A stretch of 64,000 nt of DNA from Anaerostipes sp. (GCF_018381315.1 NZ_JAGZSD010000005.1:186001-250000); one strand, 5' to 3'; positions 8,890-17,570 are shown, numbered from the stretch's first letter. A program made the numbers and translations. The notes: a model not told the origin generated them from the sequence alone.

Positions 8890-9825
8890 CTATTTTCTCT
8901 CAAACACTCTTAATTTTGAACTTTTTGCTCTTTTGTTCCTTGTCAATTCTTCTTCTGTTGGTAATATCGGTTTTCTTGTGATCACTTTTCCCTTCGGCTC
9001 ATTTCCGCATGTACAAATCGGAAAATTAGGGGGACAGGTGCATGGGTTTTCATTTTTTCTGAATGCCCGCTTCACAATCCTGTCTTCCAATGAGTGAAAG
9101 GTGATGATACAAAGTCTTCCTTCGGGGTTCAACAGCTCGATCATCTGGTCAAGGCTTGTCTTCAGGACATCAAGCTCACGGTTGCACTCAATCCGTATAG
9201 CCTGAAATGTTCTCTTTGCAGGATGTCCTCCCACAGCCCTTACCTTCATCGGAATTGCATGTTTGATCACCTCAATGAGCTGCCCTGTTGTCTCAATCGG
9301 TGCTTTCTCCCTCTCTGCTGCAATATGTTTGGCAATATTCTTAGCAAACTTGTCCTCACCATAGTCTCGAATGATATGAAACAGTTCCTGTTCACTGTAT
9401 TCATTGACAATGTCCCTCGCAGAAAATGCCTGTCTTTGGTCCATTCTCATATCCAACGGCACATCCTCACGGTAGGTGAATCCCCTGTCCTTCTCATCCA
9501 GCTGAAAAGAGGAAACGCCAAGATCCAAAAGGATCCCATCCACATGTGAGATGCCAAGATCACTGAGCACTTTCGGCATGTTGACATAATTATCTCTGAC
9601 TATAGTAACTTTATCCCCAAACGGCGCAAGTCTTTTCGTACTGGCTTTGACCGCATCCTCGTCCTGGTCAATGCCGATGTATCTTCCCTTTTCAGAGAGC
9701 CTGCTCAGAACATGGTAAGCATGTCCGCCTCCGCCCAGGGTACCGTCCACATAGATACCGTCTGGTTTTATCTTAAGTTCCCTTATTGTTTCATCCAACA
9801 ACACAGATGCATGTTCAAAATCCAT
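8890..9825 (-). CDS. rsmH: 16S rRNA (cytosine(1402)-N4)-methyltransferase RsmH
   Basis: A SAM-dependent enzyme that N4-methylates C1402 in the 16S rRNA decoding centre. It contains the SAM-binding loop DGTLGGGGHAYHVL, the family segment LDLGVSSFQLDEKDRGFTY, AFQAIRIECNRELDVL and ITFHSLEDRIVKRAF. Its 311 residues match the normal length. GGAAGGAAAGACAA precedes the ATG. It lies between mraZ and ftsL, the conserved dcw position. A longer paralogue is encoded at 45599-46654. Confidence 0.95.
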   Translation of the reverse strand: MDFEHASVLLDETIRELKIKPDGIYVDGTLGGGGHAYHVLSRLSEKGRYIGIDQDEDAVKASTKRLAPFGDKVTIVRDNYVNMPKVLSDLGISHVDGILLDLGVSSFQLDEKDRGFTYREDVPLDMRMDQRQAFSARDIVNEYSEQELFHIIRDYGEDKFAKNIAKHIAAEREKAPIETTGQLIEVIKHAIPMKVRAVGGHPAKRTFQAIRIECNRELDVLKTSLDQMIELLNPEGRLCIITFHSLEDRIVKRAFRKNENPCTCPPNFPICTCGNEPKGKVITRKPILPTEEELTRNKRAKSSKLRVFERK

Positions 9826-9841
9826 TTGTCTTTCCTTCCAT

Positions 9842-10273
9842 TCAGATATTCAAACCTAGTTCCTGCATGCTTCCGGCAATATCGTCCATATCGTCATAAG
9901 CATTGTTCTCAAGCCATTGTTCCTTACTCCATACCTCGATACGGTCCAGCATACCCGTAAGAACTACTTCCTTATCCATCTGTGCAAATTCACGCAGTGT
10001 GCCTGGCACCAGGATTCTTCCCTGCTTGTCCAATTCACAGGTAGATGCTCCCGCTAAAAAGAATCTGGAAAATTTCCGTGCATTCTTGTCAATCAAAGGC
10101 AGGCCCCGGAGTTTTTCCTCAAAGGCCTCCCACTCTTTCATAGGAAACACGAATAGGCATCCGTCCAATCCCTTTGTAATTACAAACTCACTGCCCAGGG
10201 CTTCCCTGAACTTTGAGGGGATTATCAGTCTGCCTTTTGCGTCGATTGTGTGATTGTATTCGCCCATAAACAT
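9842..10273 (-). CDS. mraZ: Transcriptional regulator MraZ
   Basis: A 143-residue protein of two AbrB-like repeats that form a ring-shaped DNA-binding oligomer and control the dcw promoter. MFMGEYNHTIDAKGRLIIPS is the hallmark N-terminus, and the second repeat contains ELDKQGRILVPGTLREF. The frame is open to 10312, but the ATG at 10273 with AGGTGATTACC upstream gives the classical start and length. It is the first gene of the cluster. Three 10-bp-spaced AGTGG boxes lie just upstream, so autoregulation is likely. Confidence 0.96.
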   Translation of the reverse strand: MFMGEYNHTIDAKGRLIIPSKFREALGSEFVITKGLDGCLFVFPMKEWEAFEEKLRGLPLIDKNARKFSRFFLAGASTCELDKQGRILVPGTLREFAQMDKEVVLTGMLDRIEVWSKEQWLENNAYDDMDDIAGSMQELGLNI

Positions 10274-10349
10274 GGTAATCACCTGCCGTTTCCCAGATCG
10301 GGTGCGCTCCACCTGGTGATCAAGTGTGACACTTTGTGGTATTTACTAC

Positions 10350-10374
10350 CCACTATCCACCACTTTTCACCACT
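10350..10374 (-). promoter_or_regulatory. MraZ operator: three direct repeats
   Basis: On the minus strand AGTGG occurs three times at exact 10-bp intervals (CCACT on the plus strand at 10350-10354, 10360-10364 and 10370-10374). Known MraZ operators are several short G-rich boxes spaced 10 bp apart upstream of mraZ. These boxes lie downstream of the -10 element described next, so bound MraZ would block transcription of the cluster. The boxes are read directly; the binding is inferred. Confidence 0.8.
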
Positions 10375-10383
10375 ACTGTTTCC

Positions 10384-10412
10384 ATTCTAATGGATTGCTA
10401 ACAAAAAATCAA
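10384..10412 (-). promoter_or_regulatory. dcw cluster promoter
   Basis: Reading the minus strand, TTGATT (10407-10412) is followed after exactly 17 bp by TAGAAT (10384-10389), a good vegetative sigma-A match. Transcription would begin near 10377, immediately ahead of the three MraZ boxes. Confidence 0.7.
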
Positions 10413-10422
10413 GAAAAACAAA

Positions 10423-10456
10423 AAACTGTCCACAGAATTACTTCTGTGAACAGTTT
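10423..10456 (-). terminator. Intrinsic terminator of lgt
   Basis: On the minus strand AAACTGTTCACAGAA pairs with TTCTGTGGACAGTTT and is followed by TTTGTTTTTC. It lies 14 bp after the lgt stop codon and just upstream of the mraZ promoter, so it insulates the dcw cluster from lgt. Confidence 0.8.
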
Positions 10457-10469
10457 CTTTTCCACAATC

Positions 10470-11357
10470 TTAATGTTTACTTTTTCTCCAGTGATAAAAG
10501 AGCACCAGCACTGCTCCCGCAGCAAAAAGTGCCGCAACTACCTGCGATACCGCGATTTGTGTTCCCGGAATTAACAGCTGGTCTGTCCGAAGCCCCTCAA
10601 TCCAGAAACGTCCGATCCCGTATCCGATGGCATAAATTGCCACCATCTGTCCGTCAAATTTTTTGTGTCTGGACAGAATAATTATAATAATCAGCACTGC
10701 CAAATTCCAAAGCCCCTCATATAAAAATGTGGGATGTACCTGTATATAAGTACTCATATGATTCCCAGTCCCGACAAAAACAGCCTTGTCGTAAAGTCCG
10801 CTGTCGACGATTTCGGAAAGCCTGCCGTTCTTTACAAAATAGTCTGTTGGAATCTGCATTGCCAGCGGTCCGTCCGTAAAGCCTCCAAAGGCCTCCCTGT
10901 TAAAAAAATTCCCCCAGCGTCCGAGGATCTGACCGATCAAAAGTCCCGGTACTGCAATGTCAGCTAATTTAAAGAATTCAATCTTCTTAACCTTGCAGAA
11001 TATAATCATGCATATGAGCGAAGCAATAATTCCGCCATAAATGGCAAGTCCTCCGCTTCTGGTATTTAAAATCTCTGTCAGATTATTTTTATAATAATCC
11101 CAGGAAAAGATCACATAGTACAGTCTTGCCCCTATAATGGCCGGTATCATCACAACAATCATAAAGTCATACACAAGCTCCGGGTTAACTCCATTTTTCC
11201 TGGCCATTCTGGCAGCTGCCAGCATTCCGAGCAAAAAGCCTAGTGCAATAACCATTCCGTAATATTTAATCTCAAAGCCTCCGATGGAGATGCCTTCCCC
11301 GACATGTTTCAACACAATACCCAAAAAGGGAAATCGGATTTCATTTTCCATTTTCAC
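10470..11357 (-). CDS. lgt: Prolipoprotein diacylglyceryl transferase
   Basis: An integral membrane enzyme that transfers diacylglycerol from phosphatidylglycerol to the lipobox cysteine of pre-lipoproteins. Seven hydrophobic segments are visible. The Lgt signature GRWGNFFNREAFGG is present, as are the N-terminal region GFEIKYYGMVIALGFLLG and YAIGYGIGRFWIEGLRTD. The GTG at 11357 has AAAGGAG four bases upstream and the ATG at 11351 ten bases away; either may be used. It has its own terminator and is separate from mraZ. A lipoprotein substrate candidate is encoded at 23622-24587. Confidence 0.95.
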   Translation of the reverse strand: MKMENEIRFPFLGIVLKHVGEGISIGGFEIKYYGMVIALGFLLGMLAAARMARKNGVNPELVYDFMIVVMIPAIIGARLYYVIFSWDYYKNNLTEILNTRSGGLAIYGGIIASLICMIIFCKVKKIEFFKLADIAVPGLLIGQILGRWGNFFNREAFGGFTDGPLAMQIPTDYFVKNGRLSEIVDSGLYDKAVFVGTGNHMSTYIQVHPTFLYEGLWNLAVLIIIIILSRHKKFDGQMVAIYAIGYGIGRFWIEGLRTDQLLIPGTQIAVSQVVAALFAAGAVLVLFYHWRKSKH

Positions 11358-11526
11358 AAAACTCCTTTCCGTCGTTTCATCTTATCCCATTTTCCTTTTC
11401 TTTTCAAGGTTCTTATGGTAGACTTGTTTTATCGTTGTCCTTCGATCAAATAACCAGATAGTTCGCAGGACTTTTCTATGCAATAACAATATTTACGCAA
11501 AGATAGTAGAAAGGAACCAATGCACA

Positions 11527-12624
11527 ATGAAATTAGGAATTGTAGGATTGCCGAACGTAGGTAAAAGTACTTTGTTCAATTCTCTCACAAAAGCAGGCGC
11601 CGAGTCTGCCAACTATCCGTTCTGTACCATCGACCCGAATGTGGGAATTGTAACTGTGCCGGACAAGAGGCTGGATGTGCTGTCTGAAATGTATCACTCC
11701 AAAAAAGTTGTCCCTGCAGTTATTGAGTTTGTTGACATCGCCGGCCTGGTAAAAGGGGCCTCAAAAGGAGAAGGACTTGGGAATCAGTTTCTGGCCAATA
11801 TCCGGGAAGTAGATGCCATTGTCCATGTAGTCCGCTGTTTTGAAGATGAGAATATCGTCCATGTGGACGGATCTGTCAGCCCGCTAAGGGATATCGAAAC
11901 CATTAACTTTGAGTTAATCTTCTCTGATATTGAGGTTTTAGACAGAAGAATCGCCAAATCAAAAAAAGGCTCCAGAAATGATAAAGCCCTCGCTCAGGAA
12001 GTTGAACTTTTAGAACGGGTAAAGGCTCATTTAGAAGACGGAAAGCTTGCCAAAACATTCAGAACTGACGATGAGGAGGAACAGGAGATTCTGGATTCCT
12101 GCAATCTTCTGACGATCAAGCCTGTTATTTTTGCAGCCAACGTCTGCGAAGATGATCTTATGGATGAAGCCGCTTCCAATGAGTATGTCAATGAAGTGCG
12201 GACTTACGCTAAAGATGTAGATGCAGGTGTTTTTGTCATCTGCGCCCAGATTGAACAGGAGATCGCAGAACTGGATGATGAAGAGCGCAAAGAATTTTTA
12301 GAAGACCTGGGGCTGAAAGAATCAGGGCTTGATAAACTGATCTCTGCCAGCTACTCTCTTCTCGGCCTGATCAGCTATCTGACATCCGGAGAAGACGAGA
12401 CAAGGGCCTGGACAATTACGAAAGGAACCAAAGCTCCCCAGGCAGCCGGGAAAATCCACACGGATTTTGAACGCGGATTTATCCGTGCCGAAGTCGTTTC
12501 TTATGATGATCTGGTAGAACACGGAAGCATATCCGCAGCCCGTGAAAAAGGACTCGTCAGACAGGAAGGAAAAGAATACGTGGTACAGGACGGAGACGTG
12601 ATCGTATTTAAGTTTAATGTGTGA
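11527..12624 (+). CDS. ychF: Redox-regulated ATPase YchF (Obg-like)
   Basis: A 365-residue TRAFAC-class P-loop protein that binds ribosomes and prefers ATP over GTP. The P-loop is GLPNVGKSTLFN, switch II is VDIAGLVKGASKGEGLGNQF, and the altered specificity motif is the NVCEDD region (FAANVCEDD). The C-terminal TGS-like domain is recognisable in TKGTKAPQAAGKIHTDFERG and VQDGDVIVFKFNV. Length is standard. AAAGGAACC precedes the ATG. It is one of few plus-strand genes here and is monocistronic, with inverted repeats and a terminator behind it. Confidence 0.96.
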   Translation: MKLGIVGLPNVGKSTLFNSLTKAGAESANYPFCTIDPNVGIVTVPDKRLDVLSEMYHSKKVVPAVIEFVDIAGLVKGASKGEGLGNQFLANIREVDAIVHVVRCFEDENIVHVDGSVSPLRDIETINFELIFSDIEVLDRRIAKSKKGSRNDKALAQEVELLERVKAHLEDGKLAKTFRTDDEEEQEILDSCNLLTIKPVIFAANVCEDDLMDEAASNEYVNEVRTYAKDVDAGVFVICAQIEQEIAELDDEERKEFLEDLGLKESGLDKLISASYSLLGLISYLTSGEDETRAWTITKGTKAPQAAGKIHTDFERGFIRAEVVSYDDLVEHGSISAAREKGLVRQEGKEYVVQDGDVIVFKFNV

Positions 12625-12685
12625 CATGTTCCACATGATTTCCGTTCGGCTCTTAGAATGCCTCACTCCAATCATGTAGAACATG
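12625..12685 (+). repeat. Inverted repeat overlapping the end of ychF
   Basis: Two 16-bp arms, 12625-12640 (CATGTTCCACATGATT) and 12670-12685 (AATCATGTAGAACATG), are inverted copies with one mismatch, separated by 29 bp that contain a secondary GGCTC segment complementary to GAGCC further on. The first arm begins at the base after the ychF stop codon. The function is unknown; it may stabilise the 3' end of the mRNA. Confidence 0.5.
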
Positions 12686-12732
12686 AACGTAGTGTCCTTT
12701 CCGAGCCATTTATATTGCTTTTTTTAAAAGGA

Positions 12733-12772
12733 GGAACCGCAGTGTTTCACAAATGTGATACACTGCGGTTCC
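12733..12772. terminator. Hairpin terminator between ychF and the NlpC gene
   Basis: GGAACCGCAGTGT pairs with ACACTGCGGTTCC (13 bp). On the plus strand it is followed by TTTAGTA, and on the minus strand by TCCTTTTAAAA. It lies between two convergent genes and could serve both. Confidence 0.7.
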
Positions 12773-12801
12773 TTTAGTATATGTAAATAATCTTCTCTCT
12801 C

Positions 12802-14094
12802 TTAGTTGATGATGCGCACTGCTTTGCACGGAGTCCGGTATCCGATGCTGGATACTTTGATGCCGCCCCGCGGGTATGGTGCAGAGTTACTGGCGTGAAC
12901 GACCTGCCCGTTTCCAATATACATTGTCACATGGTTGATCCGGCCGCCCCGTTTATAGAACAGTAAATCTCCCGGTCTCACATTGCTGATGGAAATGGTC
13001 CGCCCGTCGTTTGCCTGGGAGGATGAAGTCCTGCTGATGCTGTAGCCGAAATGGCCGAGTACCTGCTGAGTAAACCCGGAACAGTCAATTCCGTTGGTCA
13101 GACTGTTGCCTCCATAGCGGTACTTATTTCCCACAAACTTCAGTGCATAATTCACTACCTTCTGACGGCTGGTGCCTGACGAACTGCTCTCACTGTCCTG
13201 CAAAGAGGATGTCTCCCGGCTGCTCTGTTCAGACTTTTCAGTACTCTGGGTACTTTCTGCTGCTTTCGGTTTGGACTTTTTCACTGTTGACTTTGCATTG
13301 GTAAAATAATAGCGGATGCTGACATAGTCCTTTGCCAGATATCCTTTATCACCGTCTGCTTTTACATTGACCCAGTCTGCACTTTCTTTGATAATTTTAT
13401 ACGTGTCATTCTTTGAGACTAAGGTCAGCACCTTAGCTTTGGTAGACTGTTTCTGTCTTACTTTCAGTGTTTCTGCTGTCACCACTGCTTTTTTAGGTAA
13501 ATTGTGCTCCTTTGCATACTTATGAATGTCGCTTCCCCAAACAAGATATTCATTCTTTACATAGCCGGTTACTTTTCCGGAACGGATCTTGCTCCACTCT
13601 TTCCCCTTTTTTAAAATCGTACCGATATTTCCTTTTTTGAACTTTCCAACCACCGGGCTGGATGTACTTTTTTTCTTTCTGATGTTTAAAACAGACCGTA
13701 CATCAGGCACTGCCTTGCCTTGATACATAGCTTTTGTGTACTCCGGTTCCTTTATCTGTTTTTTTGCCGCGGTCTTCGGCTGTTTACTTGTTGTATTTTG
13801 TACCGAAGCTGTGGCTGCCGGCTGTTTCTTTACTTCTGTAATATGTTTTGCCTGGGTGGTTTTCTGAGGCGCTGCTGTTGTTCTGGATATTGTTTTTGTC
13901 TTCCTGCTGCTTGGCGCTGCTTTTTTTTGTGACGCAGAACTGTCTGATTCAGTGTATTCTTCCATGGCTGCTGCAGCTCCTGCAAGTCCGGTCTGATACT
14001 GGCTTGCTTTCGCATCTGCAAACGTGGAAACTCCGAGAATGAATGCCAGTGACAGTCCGGCTGCCATTGTTCCCTTTGCTAATTTTCGCTTCAT
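12802..14094 (-). CDS. Secreted NlpC/P60 peptidoglycan endopeptidase with SH3b domains
   Basis: A 430-residue exported cell-wall hydrolase. A signal peptide (about residues 1-28, ending STFADA) is followed by a low-complexity Ser/Thr/Lys/Gln-rich stretch. Two bacterial SH3 domains follow, at about 125-188 (VLNIRKKKSTSSPVVGKFKKG) and 203-262 (LKVRQKQSTKAKVL), then a Ser-rich linker and an NlpC/P60 domain (about 310-428). The catalytic triad is visible as Cys338 in DCSG, His388 in NHVTMYIG and His400 in VVHAS. Such enzymes cut D-Glu-meso-DAP links, and the window encodes the DAP pathway. It is transcribed alone. Confidence 0.93.
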   Translation of the reverse strand: MKRKLAKGTMAAGLSLAFILGVSTFADAKASQYQTGLAGAAAAMEEYTESDSSASQKKAAPSSRKTKTISRTTAAPQKTTQAKHITEVKKQPAATASVQNTTSKQPKTAAKKQIKEPEYTKAMYQGKAVPDVRSVLNIRKKKSTSSPVVGKFKKGNIGTILKKGKEWSKIRSGKVTGYVKNEYLVWGSDIHKYAKEHNLPKKAVVTAETLKVRQKQSTKAKVLTLVSKNDTYKIIKESADWVNVKADGDKGYLAKDYVSIRYYFTNAKSTVKKSKPKAAESTQSTEKSEQSSRETSSLQDSESSSSGTSRQKVVNYALKFVGNKYRYGGNSLTNGIDCSGFTQQVLGHFGYSISRTSSSQANDGRTISISNVRPGDLLFYKRGGRINHVTMYIGNGQVVHASNSAPYPRGGIKVSSIGYRTPCKAVRIIN

Positions 14095-14280
14095 ATCCCT
14101 CTGTGTCTCCCTCTCCTTCCAGTGTATTGTGAACTTATTACAATATTATTGAAATTAACTTAACACATTCTATGCAAAATGTCAATAAATCGTCATATTT
14201 TCACAAAACCAGATGGTATTCGATGAAAAATACACAAACCAAGCGGATGACCTTCCCCGTCTGCCATTCCCTACACAGGA

Positions 14281-14315
14281 AAAAGGCCATGTCATAAATT
14301 CTGACACGGCCTTTT
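14281..14315. terminator. Bidirectional terminator after dapL
   Basis: AAAAGGCCATGTCA pairs with TGACACGGCCTTTTT around a short loop. On the minus strand the hairpin follows the dapL stop codon by about 10 bp and ends in a T-rich stretch. The A/T tails on both sides would allow termination in either direction. Confidence 0.75.
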
Positions 14316-14323
14316 TATACTCC

Positions 14324-15538
14324 CTATATATTTTTAATACGCTCAATGGCTTTTACAGTATTCTCATAATTTCCAAACGCTGTGAGCCGGAAATATCCTT
14401 CTCCGCTCGGACCAAAACCTGAGCCCGGTGTTCCCACTACATTTGCATGCTCCAGCAAATGATCAAAGAAGTCCCAGGAAGACATCCCCTCCGGAGTCTT
14501 TAACCAAATGTAAGGGGCATTGACTCCGCCGGACACAGTATATCCTGCATCTTTTAACCCTTCAAAGATTACCTTTGCATTGTTCATATAGTAGCCGACC
14601 TGCTCCTTCAGCTGGGCTTTTCCCTGCTCAGAATAAACTGCAGCTCCGGCTTTCTGGACAATATACGGTGCACCGTTGTACTTTGTTCCATGGCGTCTTG
14701 CCCACAAATCATGAAGTTTTACATCTCCGCATTTCAGGTCCTTTGGAACTACTGCATATCCCAAACGCACCCCGGTAAATCCTGCATTTTTAGAAAAGCT
14801 CTTTAATTCGATGGCACAGGTCCTTGCTCCTTCACATTCATAGATTGTATGCGCCACATCATCTTCTGATATATAAGCCTCATATGCAGCATCATAAATG
14901 ATGACTGCTCCGTTCTTGTTGGCATAGTCCACCCATCCCTGAAGCTGGTCTTTTGTGATCGTAGATCCCGTAGGATTATTCGGAAAGCAGAGATAAATAA
15001 TATCCGGCACTTCTTCAGGAAATTCCGGTGCGAAATTATTTTCTGCCGTACACGGCATATAGATCACATCGCTCCATGTTTCACTCTCAGGATCATAGGT
15101 TCCTGTTCTGCCTGCCATGACATTTGTATCTACATAGACCGGATAAACAGGGTCGCAGACTGCGATTTTATTGTCCCTGGCAAAAATCTCCTGAATATTT
15201 CCTGAATCACACTTTGCACCGTCGCTTACAAAGATCTCATCCGCCTCAATCCTGGCTCCCCGTGATCTGTAATCACCTTCCACAATTGCATTTCTTAAAA
15301 ACTCATATCCAAGGTCAGGTGCATATCCGTGAAATGTTTCCGCCGAAGCCATTTCATCCACTGCGCCGTGGAGCGCCTCGATAATAGCCGGCGCCAAAGG
15401 CTGTGTCACATCTCCGATTCCGAGACGGATCAGTTCCTTATCCGGATTAGCTTCCTGATATGCGTTTACCTTTTTGGCAATGGTAGAAAACAAATAGCTG
15501 CCTGGCAGCTTTAAATAATTGTCATTAATTTTAAACAT
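14324..15538 (-). CDS. dapL: LL-diaminopimelate aminotransferase
   Basis: A 404-residue fold-type I PLP enzyme converting tetrahydrodipicolinate directly to LL-diaminopimelate, bypassing the succinyl/acetyl route to lysine and meso-DAP. The N-terminus (FKINDNYLKLPGSYLFSTIA) and RLGIGDVTQPLAPAIIEAL are distinctive for DapL. The PLP lysine lies in SFSKNAGFTGVRLGY, and FVSDGAKCDSGNIQEIF is also conserved. AGGAGGACATC precedes the ATG. It complements dapA and dapB at 59.7-61.3 kb. The downstream ANTAR regulator and glnA lie upstream on the same strand, with only about 16 bp between the ANTAR gene and dapL, so read-through is possible. Confidence 0.95.
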   Translation of the reverse strand: MFKINDNYLKLPGSYLFSTIAKKVNAYQEANPDKELIRLGIGDVTQPLAPAIIEALHGAVDEMASAETFHGYAPDLGYEFLRNAIVEGDYRSRGARIEADEIFVSDGAKCDSGNIQEIFARDNKIAVCDPVYPVYVDTNVMAGRTGTYDPESETWSDVIYMPCTAENNFAPEFPEEVPDIIYLCFPNNPTGSTITKDQLQGWVDYANKNGAVIIYDAAYEAYISEDDVAHTIYECEGARTCAIELKSFSKNAGFTGVRLGYAVVPKDLKCGDVKLHDLWARRHGTKYNGAPYIVQKAGAAVYSEQGKAQLKEQVGYYMNNAKVIFEGLKDAGYTVSGGVNAPYIWLKTPEGMSSWDFFDHLLEHANVVGTPGSGFGPSGEGYFRLTAFGNYENTVKAIERIKNI

Positions 15539-15554
15539 GATGTCCTCCTAATAA

Positions 15555-16103
15555 TTAGTATGTATATGAATCCCGGATCAATTTTGCCGTCTCAATCAGC
15601 CCCACCCCGCTGTTCATACTGCGGCGCTGGATATACTCATGGGCTTCCTGTTCGGTAATCCGGTTATTTTTCATCAGCAGCGCTTTCACTTCTTCTATGA
15701 TCTCCAGTTCTTCCCTGGTGCGCTGTCTCGGCTTATGCTGTTTTTCCTTTTGTTTGGCCAGTATAGACTCTACCGTCTCTCTCATTTTTTCCATGAGAAG
15801 CTGAGGTTTTAACGGCATAGGCAGATATTCCATTCCCTGGAAATCAAAAAATTCCAGGTTTGTCTGGGGAGCCAGAACGATCATTTTAAATCCATCCGGG
15901 AGATATTCTCTCAGTTCACTGCAGACCATATCTGCAAACTTATAGCCGCAGACTATCAGACCGTCTTCCAGGCTTTCTGCCCGCTGCATGATCTGGGCCC
16001 CTGTGACACAGGCAGCCGTCACTTCAAATCCGTTTCTCACAAGCAGGTTGCGGATGCTCCTTGCCTGTTCCTGTTTTGGGAAAAGAACAAAAATATTAAC
16101 CAA
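15555..16103 (-). CDS. ANTAR-domain RNA-binding response regulator
   Basis: A 182-residue protein with an N-terminal receiver-like domain (VNIFVLFPKQEQARSIRNLL) and a C-terminal ANTAR domain. The latter follows a coiled segment (REELEIIEEVKALLMKNNRI) and ends EAHEYIQRRSMNSGVGLIET. ANTAR proteins bind paired small RNA hairpins and antiterminate transcription. The receiver lacks an obvious phospho-Asp pocket and may be degenerate. GGGGAGG sits eight bases before a TTG at 16103, preferred over the GTG at 16112 that abuts the Shine-Dalgarno. It follows glnA by about 40 bp and probably controls nitrogen assimilation genes, by neighbourhood. Confidence 0.85.
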   Translation of the reverse strand: MVNIFVLFPKQEQARSIRNLLVRNGFEVTAACVTGAQIMQRAESLEDGLIVCGYKFADMVCSELREYLPDGFKMIVLAPQTNLEFFDFQGMEYLPMPLKPQLLMEKMRETVESILAKQKEKQHKPRQRTREELEIIEEVKALLMKNNRITEQEAHEYIQRRSMNSGVGLIETAKLIRDSYTY

Positions 16104-16145
16104 GCTTCCCACCTCCCCGTATGAATGACGTCTGCCTCCTGCCGG

Positions 16146-17477
16146 TTAAATCTTATACAAATACTCATCAATTTCCCACTGAGAGACAATCTTTTGATAG
16201 GATTCCCATTCTCCCTGTTTCGCATCCAGATACCGGTCAAAAATATGATGTCCAAGCACATCTTTCATAAACTGGCTGTCTTTGAACAGATCCAGTGCCT
16301 CTTTCATATCTCTCGGAAGAGATCCGATGCCGGCCTGAAGCTTTGCGCGTTCTGTGACTTCGTACTGATTCTCTGTGGATGCCTTACCCGGCTGCAGTTT
16401 GTTTTCCAAACCGTCAATTCCCGCTGCCAGGCTGACTGCCAGCGCCAGATAAGGATTGGCCGCTGAATCCGGACTTCTGAATTCCAGTCTTGTACCGCTT
16501 CCTCTGGCGGTCGGTACACGGATCAGCGGACTCCTGTTGGCCGGAGACCAGGATATATCGACCGGAGCTTCGTAACCCGGTACGATCCTCTTATAGGAGT
16601 TAACCAAAGGATTGGTGATCAGCGACATCTCCGGTGCATGTTTCATAAGACCCGCCATAAAATGATACGCTTCGTCACTTAAGCCCAAATCACCTCTGGA
16701 ATCTGCAAAGATATTCTGTCCTTCACTCCAGAGAGACATGTTAAGGTGCATCCCGGAACCGTCCACACCGGATATGGGTTTTGGCATAAAGCTTGCGTAA
16801 AGGCCGTGGCGTTTGGCAATATACTTTACAACAAACTTGAATGTCAGAATATTGTCAGCCGTGCGGAGTGCATTGTCATATTTGAAATCAATCTCGTGCT
16901 GGGCAGGTGCCACCTCATGGTGGGATGCCTCGATCTCAAATCCCATGTTCTCCAGGTTTAAGATCATGTCCCGACGGGCTGCCTCTCCCAGGTCAAGAGG
17001 CGCCACATCAAAATAACCTGCCTTCTCATGAGTCAGCGTAGTAGGGCATCCTTCCTCATCTGTATGGAATAAGAAAAACTCACACTCTGGCCCTACGTTA
17101 AAGTTATATCCAAGCTTTTTGCTCTTTCTGAGCACTTTTTTCAGGATGTAGCGGGAATCCCCGATAAATGGAAGCCCGTCCTGCCCATACACATCACAGA
17201 CCAGCCTTGCAACCTTTCCGCTTTGGGAATGCCAGGGGAATATAAGGAAGCTGTCCAAATCAGGATACAAATACATATCAGATTCTTCAATCCTCACAAA
17301 GCCGTCAACAGAAGATCCATCAAACATACACTTATTGTCCAGCGCCTTTTCCAGCTGTCTTGCTGTGATCGCCACATTTTTCAGCGTCCCAAACACGTCG
17401 GAGAACTGCAGCCGGATAAACTGTACATCATTTTCTCTGACCAGATCTATGACGTCTTGCTTCGTATATCGGTCCAT
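16146..17477 (-). CDS. glnA: Glutamine synthetase type I (short alpha form)
   Basis: A 443-residue enzyme that makes glutamine from glutamate, ammonia and ATP and assembles as a dodecamer. It shows the N-terminal beta-grasp, FMPKPISGVDGSGMHLNMSL (ATP and metal binding), NPLVNSYKRIVPGYEAP and RSPLIRVPTARGSGTRLEFR. Length matches the Bacillus-type alpha form without the adenylylation insertion, so feedback control is more likely than covalent modification. GAGGAG lies seven bases ahead of the ATG. A strong promoter and a small leader hairpin precede it, and the ANTAR regulator follows. Confidence 0.96.
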   Translation of the reverse strand: MDRYTKQDVIDLVRENDVQFIRLQFSDVFGTLKNVAITARQLEKALDNKCMFDGSSVDGFVRIEESDMYLYPDLDSFLIFPWHSQSGKVARLVCDVYGQDGLPFIGDSRYILKKVLRKSKKLGYNFNVGPECEFFLFHTDEEGCPTTLTHEKAGYFDVAPLDLGEAARRDMILNLENMGFEIEASHHEVAPAQHEIDFKYDNALRTADNILTFKFVVKYIAKRHGLYASFMPKPISGVDGSGMHLNMSLWSEGQNIFADSRGDLGLSDEAYHFMAGLMKHAPEMSLITNPLVNSYKRIVPGYEAPVDISWSPANRSPLIRVPTARGSGTRLEFRSPDSAANPYLALAVSLAAGIDGLENKLQPGKASTENQYEVTERAKLQAGIGSLPRDMKEALDLFKDSQFMKDVLGHHIFDRYLDAKQGEWESYQKIVSQWEIDEYLYKI

Positions 17478-17506
17478 ATCATCACTCCTCTTTTCTTTTT
17501 AGATAT

Positions 17507-17570
17507 CTGGCATGAATCTCAGCCAGCAGTTAGTTATGATAATTTTATCAAGTAACATTTTTATTGTCAA
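17507..17570 (-). promoter_or_regulatory. glnA promoter and leader hairpin
   Basis: On the minus strand TTGACA (17565-17570) and TAAAAT (17542-17547) are separated by 17 bp, a near-consensus sigma-A promoter. The leader of about 58 nt contains one hairpin, CTGGC-N10-GCCAG (17507-17526). A classical ANTAR target has two short hairpins with six-base loops, and only one is evident here. Confidence 0.65.
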
